From: Alitta virens
Taxonomy: Eukaryota > Annelida > Polychaeta > Phyllodocida > Nereididae
NCBI GenBank assembly: GCA_932294295.1
Contig: OW028581.1
Coordinates: 39,027,995 to 39,091,994, forward strand
Direction of reading: 5' to 3'
DNA: 64,000 nt
A program made the position numbers and the translations under genes. Positions 45,121 to 57,375 of the stretch are shown one piece after another (the stretch's first letter is position 1; each line of letters starts with the position of its first letter). The notes under the pieces were generated by a model, which worked only from the letters and a program-made list of their open reading frames with translations, made no database searches and had not been told where the DNA came from.

Positions 45121-46640
45121 AAATATATAAATATATATATATATATATCATCTTTATTCATACTCTTGGTATACTAATACAATACATGGTTTATACTATA
45201 AATATAAAAATGCCAAGATTAATTAAGACACGTCTTCAATAATTGATTTAACTTCATTAGAAGTAAAGTCTAAAGGGGCGTTCACACTGTCACAAATAAG
45301 ACCTATGTATGACGATGGATGAAAAATGATTTTACCTCTTGGTCATCCTTGGCCATACGTGATTCACTCGCCGAGCGTTTTATGTATACTAGCGCTAATT
45401 CGTAGAACACTCCTGGTCGCACTTGACCACTCAAGAGCATACGTGGAGAGGGCAAAACATTTTAAACATGTTTAAAACTTTGGCGGACGTTCTATTAGTG
45501 ATTGTTAATATTAGTTATGTAACTCAGGAGTCAGTTGGCAAACGTTTTACGTAGTTTAACATACGTTCTACGTTCATCTGTGGCCATACGTAGCCACCCC
45601 ATCCTTGAAACACTTGCCCGGGTGATATCTACGAGCTATCTACAAGCGATCTGATCTACGTGCAATCTATGAGCGATCTGTGAGCGATGCCTCAGGGATG
45701 CCTCAGGGATGCCTCACGGATGCTTGGACAGAAGTTCGGCAACCGTCCGACGAGCGATCAATGACTGCCCCACATACACTCGTGGAAAGCATTTATATGT
45801 GATTAACAGACCCACGAGTGAGCACGTATAGTCCAATTTTGCCATCCGTGGTCATACGTAGGTCTTATACCTGATAGTGGGAATGCCCCTTAACTCTGCT
45901 AGTAATTGGCAGTCTCTATTGCACATTGGATGCAAAGACCGAAAGTCTTGCAGTCTGAAACACTATGAATGCCAAAGACACCTCTGGAATATCATGGTGC
46001 AGAGCACCAACAGCAAACTTTAAAAATCTTGACAGAAATGCATGACTTGAGCATAAAGTCCGAGATAAACCACAGTGTGTATGCCAGGGAAGCCTCCAGA
46101 CAGATCTCAGAGTTTTCCGCCATATAACACTCAACTTCTCCATTTTGCGGTGCGGCAAAATATCATACATCCATAAAAAGAGCAACAGTAAGTACTAAAT
46201 AATCCAGCTTGTGCAACTGAAGCAATATGCCCAAACCGACATCGAATGCATTATATTGTCTATAAAAACTGCCAATGATGCTGTCAAGATCATCGGAACG
46301 AGAGTCAGCATATAATTTGTGTCTTATAGGTGAACTGCAAGCATTTGATTCTGTACTATGACACCAAAATGTTCATTGTAATTTTTCAATTTGAGAACTT
46401 ATAATCAAAGACAATAAACTGGCTCTTTGCTCCATTGAGTTGAACTTTATAATCCTGAGTAGATTTGGCAAATACGGAGCATACTCTGCAGTCCAGATCT
46501 TGTGGGGGGAAAGTAAAACCAAGTCACCTGCATAGGCTACACATCATATGAAGTGTGGGCCAACATAACACCCATATCCACTTTGTCTAAGCTGCATAAC
46601 TCCAGAGAGGTATAACATGACTACATTCACAAAAGTTAAC
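45121..46640 (-). mobile_element. 5'-truncated LINE (minus) carrying a MITE in its 3' UTR
   Basis: Read on minus: LSGVMQLRQSGYGCYVG, CVAYAGDLVLLSP (YADD changed to YAGD), then NSMEQRASLLSL and, in the frame 46185-45916, ENSEICLEASLAYTLW-like and LKFAVGALHHDIPEVSLAF, typical LINE ORF2 motifs broken by stops. The 3' UTR continues to AATAAAGATG followed by (AT)n at 45120-45150. The 3' UTR is split by the MITE at 45274-45890. Confidence 0.78.
45274..45890. mobile_element. Harbinger-type MITE (617 bp)
   Basis: Left end AGGGGCGTTCACACTGTCAC, right end an inverse (GTGGGAATGCCCCT), flanked by TAA (45271-45273, 45891-45893). TIR similarity runs over 40 bp (AAGACCTA.GTATGAC). Inserted in the 3' UTR of a LINE. 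No ORF. Confidence 0.88.
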
Positions 46641-46858
46641 CAACTGACATTGCTATGGTCTTTTAAACATTACAACATCAATCCCCTCCTGAAGATAATA
46701 GGACATTTTACGGAATACATATTGAAAAACCATATGGAAAATCATACGGAAAATTGCACTTTATTATTTCTCATTAGGAATTGTATGTTGACTAGGCCTA
46801 TATCATGTATATGTTCTAGCATCCATGTGGATTGTGGAGTACACCATCAAGTGGACAA

Positions 46859-47013
46859 TACTTGGCCAAATGTGCCACGTGCATTTTCCATGCGTTTGGA
46901 TAAACGCATGGAAAACGTATGGTTTTCACCTCATTATAATTAGGCAAAAACCATACATTTTCCATGCATTTATCCTTAGCATGGAAAACGCATGTGGCAC
47001 ATTTGGCCATGTA
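46859..47013. mobile_element. Hairpin MITE, longer copy (family H)
   Basis: Arms TACTTGGCCAAATGTGCCAC and GTGGCACATTTGGCCATGTA, each with internal TTTTCCATGCGTTT repeats, around CATTATAATTAGGC. The third copy of the family at 28352 and 28802. Confidence 0.82.
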
Positions 47014-48530
47014 CAAACTGTAATTATGAGTCCACACGGGCCCAACTAAACAATTTACATTCAGCCAACATTCCATTAATCTAGTAAGAGCATACCGCAC
47101 ACACCCGAGAATGTTAACATTTCTGTGGAAATCAAGTCCATAATGTTGCGTGAGGAATGAGTTTATTACTATATCCAGGCCTCTGATTGGCTGAGAGCCG
47201 TACAATATTTTAGCATATTGCACGGCTATATTGCATGGTATATATGATAGATCAAAACCGCCTATTGTTGTGTGAAAAGAGAGGTCAGGATGTATGATGT
47301 GTATAGTAACTTGAAAATTTATCACTATATTAGCTACATAATAAAGACATGGCTATGGTTGATATAATTGCTGCTTTGTTTAGTATTTTTTCAAAAAGGA
47401 TTTATTTCTCCATAAGGAAAACAACAAAAAGTCATATATAACTCAACCTCACCTACTGATATTGCACTCCACATTACCTCATGCAATATCAGTTGTCTCT
47501 GTTCCATAAGAACTGATATTGCACTTGCCACTTTGCAATAATTGTACAATATTGTATTTATATTGGTTTAAAATGGAGACTTCAACAGTTGTATAATTCC
47601 CTTTTAAGTGCCGATAAACAACCTACCTACCTACCTACCACCCCTTATTCAAAAAATGAATGAATATTTCATTTGATAACCTTCAAGGAGCAAATTATAA
47701 GTTACATGCTTGGAGAATATCTTTAAATAGGTATCTATATGCATCACGTGAGCGTCATGCAGGGTGCTTAGAAACAATAGAAGCCCAATGAATTATCAAT
47801 TGGGTTGTCAAGGAGATTATGATCATTAATGGAACATTACCATAATGGAAAATAATGAATAAATAAATATTTAAATGACGTAATTTCTAGTATATGTATG
47901 TATGCTATTCCTTGGCAGTTTAGTGAGAATTTTTTTTTATAAACTGTATTTTATTTCCTTTTTCTCTTCTTCTAGGTTTTAACAATGTAATCGATAGGAC
48001 TCAGTAAACTGAAGCGAAGTTGCGAGTGTTTTTTTTTTCACAGGAAAGTTATGGTTCAATATTTTCAAACTGGAAACATACAATCATGCCAAGTTTATTT
48101 CATTTTATAAAGTGTATTGAATTATATGTACTTTTTTAACGCACCACTTTATCCTGCATAAGTAATGCATAATTTAACACTTTCGTGAGAAGCATCAACA
48201 AATGGTGTATATATGCTATGCTGTAATATGTTTTATGCATGGGATTTTGACTTACCAGTATTGAACAGAAATCATCACATTCTGCTGCTATGCAAATGCA
48301 CATATGCCACAGGTAACAATCAATATACATCTTAAAGCAGATTGAGCACAATTGACAGACTCAGTTAGTGTTATGGGATGCTTTGAAGACCAACTCAGCG
48401 TGAACCGAGAGATGCCAGTGCTTAGAAACACACATGCACAAGACAGTATATGATCTATAAAAGAACTAGGAGTTATTTGTTACAAAATGGAAACATTGTA
48501 AAGTATCTAACTGCCTTAAAGACACTTAAA
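47014..48530. other. Intergenic; promoter region of the gene at 48531 presumably at its right end
   Basis: Contains a (CTAC)n tail after CCGATAAACAAC near 47612-47640, suggestive of another LINE or SINE 3' end. No gene is recognised. A 169-codon open frame on minus (46816-47325) overlaps the hairpin and lacks features. Confidence 0.4.
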
Positions 48531-51500
48531 ATGAGCCAAATTCAGGAGAGAGTTATTTTCAAATGGCTCCTTGTGGTATGCCTGGTTGGAACTGCCTTCT
48601 CAGGTAAATGCATTTATTTTTTTGGTTTTTTTTTACTCATATTTTTGTCTGTCAAATAATTCATATATTCAATTCATCCACTTCATGATTTATTTATGAG
48701 TGTTATTTTTTTGGTGGATTATACAAGTAATATCAGGCCTGTATCGTTAAGTCACTGATTCATCAACTGAATTTATAAGTAGTAGGGTCAATCCATATGA
48801 ATTCACCGAAAGCTCCCCAGCTAGGTCACCATCTCAAAAAAAAAAGAGAAGAAAAAAATACCAGTTGTAGGACTATATAATTAATGGAAAAATCCAAAAT
48901 TTCAGGTCTCCAGTGTCAATGGTTTAGAAGATACAGCAATTTGAAATTTTATTAACGTTTTGCGGAAAAACCAAACGGCATGAATTTCCAAGCTCATACG
49001 TCCATATCTTTCTTACTTTTCATAATGTAGGCATGCAAATTTGTACCTAGGGTAAAGATGTTGACATGAATCCATATTTTTCAAAATGTAATGTTCTGAA
49101 AAAGGGTTAAGTATCGAAGTGACATAAGCAAAACATGAGCTAGCGACATTTGCACAAGTGCATTTTCCACTGGGTCAATCCATATGAATTCACCAAAATT
49201 CAGACAAACTTCCCAGGTCACCATCTCAAAATATTCTGAAAAAAAGTACTAATTGTAGGACTATACAATTTATGGAAAAATCCAAAATTTCAGGTCTCCA
49301 GTGTCAATGGTTTAGAAGATACAGCAATTGGAAATTTTATTAATTATTCGGGTCAGAGCAGTTTAAATTATTAACTGATATACTCCAATAGAAAAACATG
49401 TAATTAAAAATAACTATTAGAAACTGGAAGGCTCCAATAGCTTCTTTTTTTATGAAATATTAAGTAAAGCAGACATAAATGCCTCCAATTTACAAGATGA
49501 AATCTCCACCACATATCTGGTTCCTTTGGTATTTAGGAGTCTTTATGATCCAATTGACCTACCATTGATCAAATCATATCTGATGTTGTCTTGTGATCAT
49601 ATCGAATTATAAGGTTCGTTTTCCCGGAACATTTCAAATTGATCATGCTACCACAAGACAATTGCCTTATTGAAAGAGCCTTTATTGTACAATGAGAACA
49701 ACATTTTAACAATTTAATTTCATACACAATAAAAAGGCTGGCATTAACAAAATAATGCATTTGCCCAAATTGACTCCAATTGGTATGTATATATAATTAT
49801 ATATGGTACTGGGGGAATGGCTTACTGCTCAGAGAATATAATATTTTCAAAAGCAAATGCTGAATTGAGCAGAATTTTATTTTAGAATACCAAGTTTGCA
49901 GTCAGTGAAGAATGATAGCAGTATACTTCATAAAATTATTAGAATTTAGCAAAATGGCCGTAGGATCCATTCCACTTGCATACCGTTTTGGTCCAGTGGT
50001 AGTGATAGCAAGTTCATAGGTACCTTGGCAGCCTGTCACTTAAGTTGAAGGACCCTCTGGCAGACCTGTTCAAGCACTAAGCTTTCTCATCTCCCTGAGG
50101 GGTATACGGCTGAGCAGCCATTGAAGCCCATCAGGCTAAGCACTCTACTATCGTCATCACTGCCCATAGCCAGGTCCCATTTCGGCCTGGGGGAAGTAGA
50201 GCAAGTAGACACAGATGACATGTGGGGTAGGGGCCTAGCTCAGTGGTAGCGAGCGCGCTGGGCTTCCAACCATTGGACCCCGGTTCCTTTCCCGGTCAAC
50301 CCTAAGTTGGATGGCTGTTTCATCCTTCATCTCACTGCCATGGTCCCTGCCTGTCCTAGTTAGCCCAATAGGTGCAGAAATATGGAACTTAAAGCCCTAA
50401 TCCACCCACCCACCTCTTAGCCCTGTTTGTGGGGTGGGGTTAGATTGAAGTTGACTACTTACAGCATAGAAACGGAGTATAAGGGACCGCCAATTTAACG
50501 TCTCATCCGAACGATATGCAGCTGGGATGATGCTCATGACTGTCTCATCATGATATACAGTGTCTCTCATTGCCTTCTCCAAACTAGATATTTAATTTCA
50601 TCATAAATAAATTTATTTAAAATGCTGAAATCTGTTTGGTAGGGTCTGCTGGGATCGGGATGAAAAATATTCTGGTGGCACCCCGGTAGCGATAGGAAAT
50701 TATCTTAGGGGTGTCTCCACCTGTATATACCGTTTCTTTGTATATGTATAGGAAATAAAACTTGTCGGAGTCTCAGTATAACAATTGGATATGATTGGCT
50801 GATAAAAGATGTTGTTATTTCTAGTAACCAAAGACTACAGCAACACGGACTGCATCGTCGATGCCAAGAAACCTGCACAAGAAAGTGGCAACTATGTGGA
50901 CTGCGAGACGGATGAGATGAAGGCAGCTGAGACCACAAAATGCTGCAAAAAGGACACTACAGTGGGATGCTGCAAACCTGGGGGCAGGTGAGGACTACAC
51001 TTGTTAATAGAGCGGCCTAGTGGTTAGAGTGTTGGCGCATCTATACACAAGGTCATGGATCGAATAGCAGTTGTGTGCTCTTTGTGAACCAAATGTCACT
51101 TCAGTGTTATATCCATCTGAGATGTATAATGTAATGTAATGTACTGGGTTAACAGTCAACCTCAATGTTTTAAACATTTTCTGCAGACTTTACAGTTTTT
51201 CAACTCCCTCGGGCGCAATCAGCCTTGAACACAGGTTTGACCGCCGGAGCGTAAGAGCTCACACCAGTGCCACTACTGTGGATTCTAAATGCCAAAAATC
51301 ACAATTGAGGGATAATGGTAGTGCCTTTGTACTTGGCATCTGCGCTAATATAAGCCCTGCACAACGTACATGTCTTTGTAGTTTACAAGGATTGACAAGT
51401 AAAGTGAGATGGTGGGTGGCAGTCCACAATTTCTTATCTGACACCTCTATTCCATATATAGTAGAATTCATACGTTTGAGCTCATAATGTATCAATGTCT

Positions 51501-52948
51501 CAATTTTACTGGGTCTGAAGCTTAATCGGCTTATATGTCCTGCTGCCAGATGCAGACGTAATGATGAGATGATAAGGTCGGTCCAACTCATGTCGCAAAT
51601 TTACCCTTTGGATGCTACATTCTACTTGCCTCAACATAGACACTGAGTAAAAGGTACCCGCACTTCATGCGACCGTTTTCCTGCCACGATGTAGCTCATA
51701 AAGACTGCCCAGGCCAGGAATCAAACATAAGACCTTCATCAGAGCTGGTCAATGTGGAATTGGTAGATACCTTAACCATTAGGCCAGCCAGAGGTAAATT
51801 CCTCAGAGTAGCTAACTATCTATGCTCATATCACCATTCTAATGTATTTTTCTCTTTTTATTCGCCAGCTGGACCATGATGATCGTCATCTGCTGCATCA
51901 TCGGTGGAGTGACCATTGGCCTGGCCATCTTCTGCTTCATCACTTTCTGGTGTGATGAGGAGACGTTTCCCTGGCTGGCCAAGAACAAGTGCTACCAGAG
52001 GATGAAAAACACGACGTAAGCCATTCGCTGATTTTTGTATTTTCATTGTTATTGTGCCAATGCGATGGTCTGAAAAATAATCAGCTATGACCCGCTGCAT
52101 TTTTATAAGGTGCAGGGGCAGATCTTGGATTTTGGAAAGGGGGGGGGGCAGGGCAGGCATAGGAGCAGCGAAGGTGCGATGTCCTGCAAGGGGGGGGGGG
52201 GGCATTTTTGCCAAAGAAAGGGGGCGGGGAAGGTCGATCAAGACCCCCTTGAGCCGCCCCTGAGGTGTCTTCAGATAGGTATATAATTTTTGTATATATG
52301 AATCATCTCATTTCATCTCAACAAACCATGTTTTTCAATGATTTATATGTATGAAATCAAAGCGATATGTTTGTTCGTCTGTCTACCTATGTCGTTCGGT
52401 CTGTCTTATATGGTAGTTCATTGTTACAAGTTGTACTGTAGCTTATAACAACATCAACCCATACAACCTGATATGTTTAACTGCTAAATTTGCTCATACT
52501 TGACTGGAATTTAACCATAAACCTTGGGTTGGGTATAATGGGGCAACATCGGTGTACTATAGGAAATTCTAATTGCTAATGGGGTGGGGTTTTTACTTGC
52601 CTAATTCTAATTCAAGGGATTTGTGAAAAGTACTGTACTTTAGGAACTTCACTGGAAAGGAACAAAACTTTTCTCGCGGCACTGGGTCAGATTTGAGATA
52701 AAATGTTCAACGAAACATAAGATAGCTATTTCATTTGCTTTTTACCTTTTTGCAGCTGCTGTGACTGTTTTAAGGAGAGAAGAGAAAAGAAAGAGAAGGA
52801 ACGTATGGAGAGAGAGGAGAACAAAGCAAAAGTAGAGCAAGAAGAAAAAGAGAGAAAAGCAAGAGCAATTCAACAGAGAATTAAGCATGCTGAGGAAGAG
52901 GACGATGGGCCCTTCACTGACATTGTGCAGGACGATTTCTTTCAGTGA
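48531..52948 (+). CDS. Small type I membrane protein with CC/CC ectodomain (Shisa-like architecture)
   Basis: Four exons: 48531-48603, 50825-50987, 51869-52015, 52756-52948 (191 residues; phases 1, 2, 2; all GT-AG). ATG 48531 begins a signal peptide (VIFKWLLVVCLVGTAFS). The ectodomain (25-80) has six cysteines: C34, C51, CC 64-65, CC 73-74. A transmembrane segment spans about 82-106 (MMIVICCIIGGVTIGLAIFC). The cytoplasmic part has a Cys cluster (CCDCF, 129-133), a charged coiled-coil-like helix (KERREKKEKERMEREENKAK), and an acidic end (DGPFTDIVQDDFFQ). The layout resembles Shisa/CYYR1/WBP1-type adaptors, but the diagnostic motifs are not all there, so function is not assigned. Cytoplasmic CC next to the membrane could be palmitoylated. 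Introns contain SINEs and a 175-bp direct repeat. Confidence 0.8.
48784..49350 (+). repeat. Direct repeat of about 175 bp in intron 1
   Basis: 48784-48960 and 49172-49345 share GGGTCAATCCATATGAATTC, AGGTCACCATCTCAAAA and CAAAATTTCAGGTCTCCAGT. Divergence is mostly in the A-rich centre. Origin unknown. Confidence 0.8.
49351..50227. other. Intron 1 remainder; nothing recognised
   Basis: A tRNA-like start (GGTCCAGTGGTAGTGATAGC near 49991) may be an old SINE, but no B box is convincing. Confidence 0.35.
50228..50414 (+). mobile_element. tRNA-derived SINE (family S1) in intron 1
   Basis: GGGGCCTAGCTCAGTGGTAG with an inserted GCGA, CTGGGCTTCCAACC, body CTAAGTTGGATGGCTGTTTC, 3' end AAAGCCCTAATCCACCC. 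S2-like body sequence follows on minus at 50440-50540 (AATTTAACGTCTCATCCGAA). Confidence 0.82.
51560..51800 (-). mobile_element. tRNA-derived SINE (family S2) in intron 2
   Basis: On minus: CTGGCTGGCCTAATGGTTAA head, B box region GTTTGATTCCTGGCC, then CTGGGCAGTCTTTATGAGC and CAGTGTCTATGTTGAGGCAA. Matches the copy at 41382. The 51259-51591 open frame on minus is mainly intron/SINE sequence. Confidence 0.7.
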
Positions 52949-53300
52949 CAACACTATATTTTATACAAGAATTTGTCTTTTATAATAACATTTATGAATA
53001 TTCTCCACTCAGCTGTACTGCGCCAACAGTATACGTTGGATGGCTGCAGTGTATGTTGGATGGCTAGTGTATGTTGGACAGCAGCCGTGTATGTTGGATG
53101 GCTGCTGTTTATGTTGTACAATGAGTGGAGAATATTGTCAATGGTGGATGGTGTATGGTCCAACTTACATTTTTGAGGGATTCTGGTATAAGAATTACAT
53201 AAGTTACCTCATCCCATAAACTCTTATGTTGGACTCCTATATTCACTGCTGATACGACAGTGCTATCACCCAGTATGGCAATTTCGACAAGTGTATACAC
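52949..53300 (+). repeat. 3' flank of the membrane-protein gene: hairpin and 20-bp repeats
   Basis: AATATTCTCCACTCA (52997-53011) is exactly inverted at 53122-53136. Between them are four imperfect copies of GTGTATGTTGGATGGCTGC. If transcribed this is a large stem-loop in the 3' UTR. Confidence 0.75.
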
Positions 53301-53779
53301 GCTTATTTGTATGATATATTTGTATTAAAAAATGGGACTTCGGAATAATAAATTAATGTACACAAAATACTGTTATTAGTTTGAATATAGATAAAATTTA
53401 AATGTACACCAGGGCCAACATTATAAGGATAACCAATTAGCTATAATTCAAAGAGCTATGCAATGAATGTAACTTCATAAAATATACCTTGGCATTTATT
53501 ATTCGATATTAGTATTCCAGTTGATATGATACAAATATAATAGGACAAGTGTCCATATAAATATAGTTCATTGATGAGAACTCCCACCAAGGCAGTTCAT
53601 CAATATTTACAGGCAACCTTTTAGACTATTAAGCCATTAACAGATCTTGAATGTCAGAGCTGCTCTATTATGAAATAAAGAGGCGTCTGTTTAAAGTAGT
53701 CATCACAATTCCAACACAAAGTTATACGTTTTTAAGACAGGCCATAACAGTCGTCAGCTCATAGTAATTGCCCTTAAAC
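53301..53779. other. Intergenic; no gene seen
   Basis: AT-rich. AATAATAAATTAATG near 53344 could hold the poly(A) signal of the upstream gene. Confidence 0.35.
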
Positions 53780-54150
53780 AAACTATCAATCATTCAATCA
53801 ATCAATCTAACTGTCAATCAATCAATCTAACTATCAATCCATCAAACTTTCAATCAATCAATCTAACTATCAATCAATCAATCTGACTATCAATCCATCT
53901 ATCTGTCAATCTAACAATCAATCAATCAATCTAGCTATCAATCAATCTAACTATCAACCAGTCTATCAATCTGTCTATCTAGCTATCTATCTATCTATCT
54001 GTCTGTCTGTCTATCAAGCTATTATGCAGTGTGTGAAATATAATTATATAAGTTAATGTTGTTCTTTCTTTCTTTCAATCAATTTACAATTAATCAATCT
54101 ATCTATCTATCTATCATCCATCCTTCTATCTATCTATCTATCTATATATC
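53780..54150. repeat. (CAAT)n/(CTAT)n compound microsatellite
   Basis: CAATCAATCTAACTAT units grade into CTATCTAT and CTGTCTGT, interrupted near 54016-54085, then resume as CTATCTATCTATC. Confidence 0.92.
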
Positions 54151-54217
54151 TGCTATTTCATTTTTACTGACCAGGTTATTTCAAAATCTTCAAACTAGGA
54201 GAAATTACACCATCTAG

Positions 54218-54480
54218 ACAACCTTACTATTAAGACCACTTCTCTATTAGGCCATCTCACAGTAGACCACCTTACTATCAAGACCTCACTATTAAGACCA
54301 CCTTATTACTGACCACCTCACTTTTAAGACTACCTTGCCACTAAGATCAGCTTATTATTCAGACCACCTCAATATTGAGACCACCTCTGAAACAGACCAC
54401 CTTACCATAAAGACCACTTTTTGCAATTATTGACCACCTCACTGTTAAGACCACCTTACTATTGAGGCCGCCTTACAGTA
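54218..54480. repeat. Degenerate minisatellite (ACCACCTTACTATTAAG)n
   Basis: About a dozen imperfect units of 17-22 bp with core GACCACCT.ACTATTAAGA. A few inverted units (GGTGGTCTTAATAAT) recur at 55634-55695. Confidence 0.8.
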
Positions 54481-55394
54481 TTATAGCACCTGGCATACTA
54501 CCTTACAATTTAACAACGTGCCATTAGGATCAGCAATGCAAGGTCGGCATGATGCTATTATGGAACCACAACATGATGTATAAATTGATTCAATCACTAT
54601 GTTTGCTGGTCATTATATAATCTATTTTATATGCTTGCAAATAGATTTATCTATTTCATATTTAATGCATCGCCAATTCTCTAGAAAATGTATGCAATAA
54701 TAATACCCCATGATCATTTTAATCTGCACAGTATTATAATAGCTGTTAGCGAAACTAGACCTAATTTCACCATGATATAATCACAGATGGCTGGCCCCTT
54801 CACAGAGAAGTTTGGCTTCAAAGCAGAAATTAAGTCCCCTTTCAAAACCCCCAACTGCATATGCAGTGCCAATATTATATATATATTATACATGTGTGTA
54901 GTTCCAAAAGGTTTAGATGTTTTATTAACACTTTTCCATGTATTTCGGAAAAAAAAACTAATTCTTAGGCAGGGTGAATACAAGGGTCTGTCAGTCAGTC
55001 CATGGAGTCACCAGTGATTCCATGGTCAGTCAGTCAGTCAGTTACTTACATTTTGCTATATTATGACACATATATTTCCGTCTTAATCTTAACATAAACT
55101 TTTGTGGTTAATCAAGACCATTTTGCATAAAACAATACCACTCTGGCATGCAGATACTTTCTTGACCTATGTATGTAAGAATTTATTTCTTTTGAATTCA
55201 CACACAAATGTTATCAGATTATTTAGGCATTATGATAATTTTTAGGCTTTAAATATGGTATTTGTTATAATGAATAAAACCAAGTATATTTCACCATGGA
55301 GCAAAGGTATGTTTGAGGCATTTTTATGCTGTGTTTCGAGATGGCCCCTACTTCTATAAGTCAGAACTATATAGGATCTCATCATGCGTCTTGG
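54481..55394. other. Intergenic; no gene seen
   Basis: AT-rich, with a short (CAGT)n at 55021-55042. No coding region is supported. Confidence 0.4.
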
Positions 55395-55615
55395 GCTAAA
55401 TCAGATAGATAGACAGATAGACAGAAAGATAGACAGATAGACAGAAAGATAGACAGATAGACAGAAAGATAGACAGATAGATAGATAGATAAGGAGACAG
55501 ATAGATAAATAGACATACAGACAAACAGACAGACAGATAAATAGACAGACAGATAGACAGACAGATAGATAATTAGATAGACAAATAGACAGTTAGATAG
55601 ATAGATAGATCTTAG
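55395..55615. repeat. (GATA)n/(GACA)n compound microsatellite
   Basis: AGACAGATAGACAGAAAGAT units grade into GATAGATAGATAG and AGACAGACAGATA. Confidence 0.93.
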
Positions 55616-56424
55616 GAATAATTTGATCTCAACAGTGAGGTGGTCTTTTGTAACAGTGCGGTCTCAAACTAAAGAGGTGGTCTTAATAATGCGATGAACT
55701 AAAATTTTGAGAAATATCATGATAGGGTGAGAGAAATTTTGGGGAAATATCGGCACAAATTTCCCAATAGGCCCGTGGAAGGGAGGGGGGGGGGGGGGGC
55801 ACTGTGCATGCCACTTCGTATAGACTACAATAATGAGTTTTCAGATTAGCTAATACCATGGAGACAAGAGTAGAAGAATTGGTGCGAAATTTAATTTATT
55901 ATTATTTTTAAGGAAAACTGACAGCCCCCTATTAGTGGTAATGACAGCAGATTCTTTCATCTTTTTAGGTAAAAATAATTGTAAATGTCACAAAAATCCA
56001 TAATAAATTGCAGCAAATAGTGTAAAAAATGGCTAGTATTCATGTCAATCCCTGGTGGAAAAAAAACTGCCTTAATGCATGTACAATGTATACACCTATA
56101 CATGTGTTATTGAAAAGGAAAGGGCTTATAATTCTAACATTTCTATGATATATTAAGCAGTTAGGTAATGTTTATCACATTCCAATAAATATTTTTTTAG
56201 AAATGAAAAAACAAATTACATTAAATTTGAATGTTTACTGTTGTTTCAATCACAATGACCTTGAATCTTTTTACATTGTATATATATATATATTTTTTTT
56301 TTACTATATTTCCGAATTTTCATGATCAAGATTTTAAATTTATCATAACCTTGTATTATCTCAGAATTTAGCTGAATGTATCATAACTTTAGAGGAGAAT
56401 AGTAAATTTCAAGGGTTTTCAATA
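55616..56424. other. Intergenic; inverted minisatellite echo and G-run
   Basis: Inverted copies of the 54218 minisatellite unit at 55634-55695, a G-run near 55786-55799, and CCATGGAGACAAGAGTAGAA at 55857, which recurs at 56654, 57448 and 58718. Confidence 0.5.
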
Positions 56425-57074
56425 CAAGGTCACTGCAACAAGGGTGTATACTGACCCTCTCAGTGTCACAGTGAGGTATGTGACGGTCATTTGGGGGGTG
56501 ATCTGTCAATCAGTCAAGGTGCCATTAAAAGTTAAAAGGGTAAAGTGGTGGGGGAGGGGGGGGGGGGTGCCTACAGTCTTGAAAGGGTGCTGTCATGACA
56601 TTATGATTTGTTCCATTTGGCTCTTCCAAGGAGGCCAGAGCTGTTGTAAATGCATGGAGACAAGAGTAGTCAGAACTCCCTCCCTTGTATAGTTACCATG
56701 GAAAATTCAGCAAACCAAATAATATATTTGAAAATTTGGCCATCCCTCCCCCCCCCCCCAAATATTTTGAAAGATCTTGAAGACTCGTACTGAATAATGA
56801 CCCAACAAATTTTAAAAAGATTTGTTTAATCTTTTCTTTTTTATTAAAATGTTGGAGGGGTAAAGCCCCCCCCCCCTACCCCCCTTTAGGTGGCTTTTGG
56901 TTATGCTCTTGAGTATTGGCTATAATGCTTCATTAGACTCTAGTATATCTGTGAAATTTCACGTTATCTTGTTTATCACCCCTTTTATTACCACAAATCA
57001 CAACCTAAATGACCGTCACATACCTCACTGTGGCACTGAGAGGGTCAGTATACACCCTTGTTGCAGTGACCTTG
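56425..57074. mobile_element. Element with 70-bp terminal inverted repeats
   Basis: CAAGGTCACTGCAACAAGGG...GTGACGGTCATTT on the left is inverted almost perfectly at the right end. TA lies just outside each end (56423-56424, 57075-57076), suggesting a Tc1/mariner-like target duplication, though longer flank matching (ATA/TAT) makes the edge uncertain. The interior holds G- and C-runs and no transposase. Confidence 0.78.
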
Positions 57075-57079
57075 TATCA

Positions 57080-57375
57080 TTTGTAAAGAAAGATAGAAAG
57101 AAAGAAAGAGTTAGAAAGAAAGATAGGAAGAAAGATAGATAGAAAGTAAGAAAGATGGAAAGAAAGATAGAAAGAAAGATAAAAATAGGAAGAAAGATTG
57201 TAAGAAATATAGAAAGAAAGAAAAAACGATAGATAGCAAGTAAGAAAGAAAGAAACAAAGATGGAAAGAAAGAAAGATAGAAAGAAAAAAAGATAGGAAG
57301 TAAGAAAGAAAGAAAGATAGAAAGATAGAAAAAAGAAATAAAAACAGAAAGAAAGAAAAAGAAAGATAGATAGAT
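57080..57375. repeat. (GAAA)n/(GATA)n microsatellite
   Basis: About 290 bp of GAAAGAAAGATAG variants starting next to the right end of the 56425 element. The Phe/Ser/Leu-rich minus frames are artefacts of this repeat. Confidence 0.95.

Noticed and set aside
46816..47325. 169-codon minus frame
   Set aside because: Runs through a hairpin MITE. No signal peptide, domain or splice support.
51259..51591. 110-codon minus frame
   Set aside because: Intronic sequence next to an S2 SINE, no recognised domain, and opposite to a well-supported gene.
53011..53120. Small protein-coding frames after the membrane-protein gene
   Set aside because: The frames on both strands arise from the 20-bp GTATGTTGGATGGCTGC repeats.
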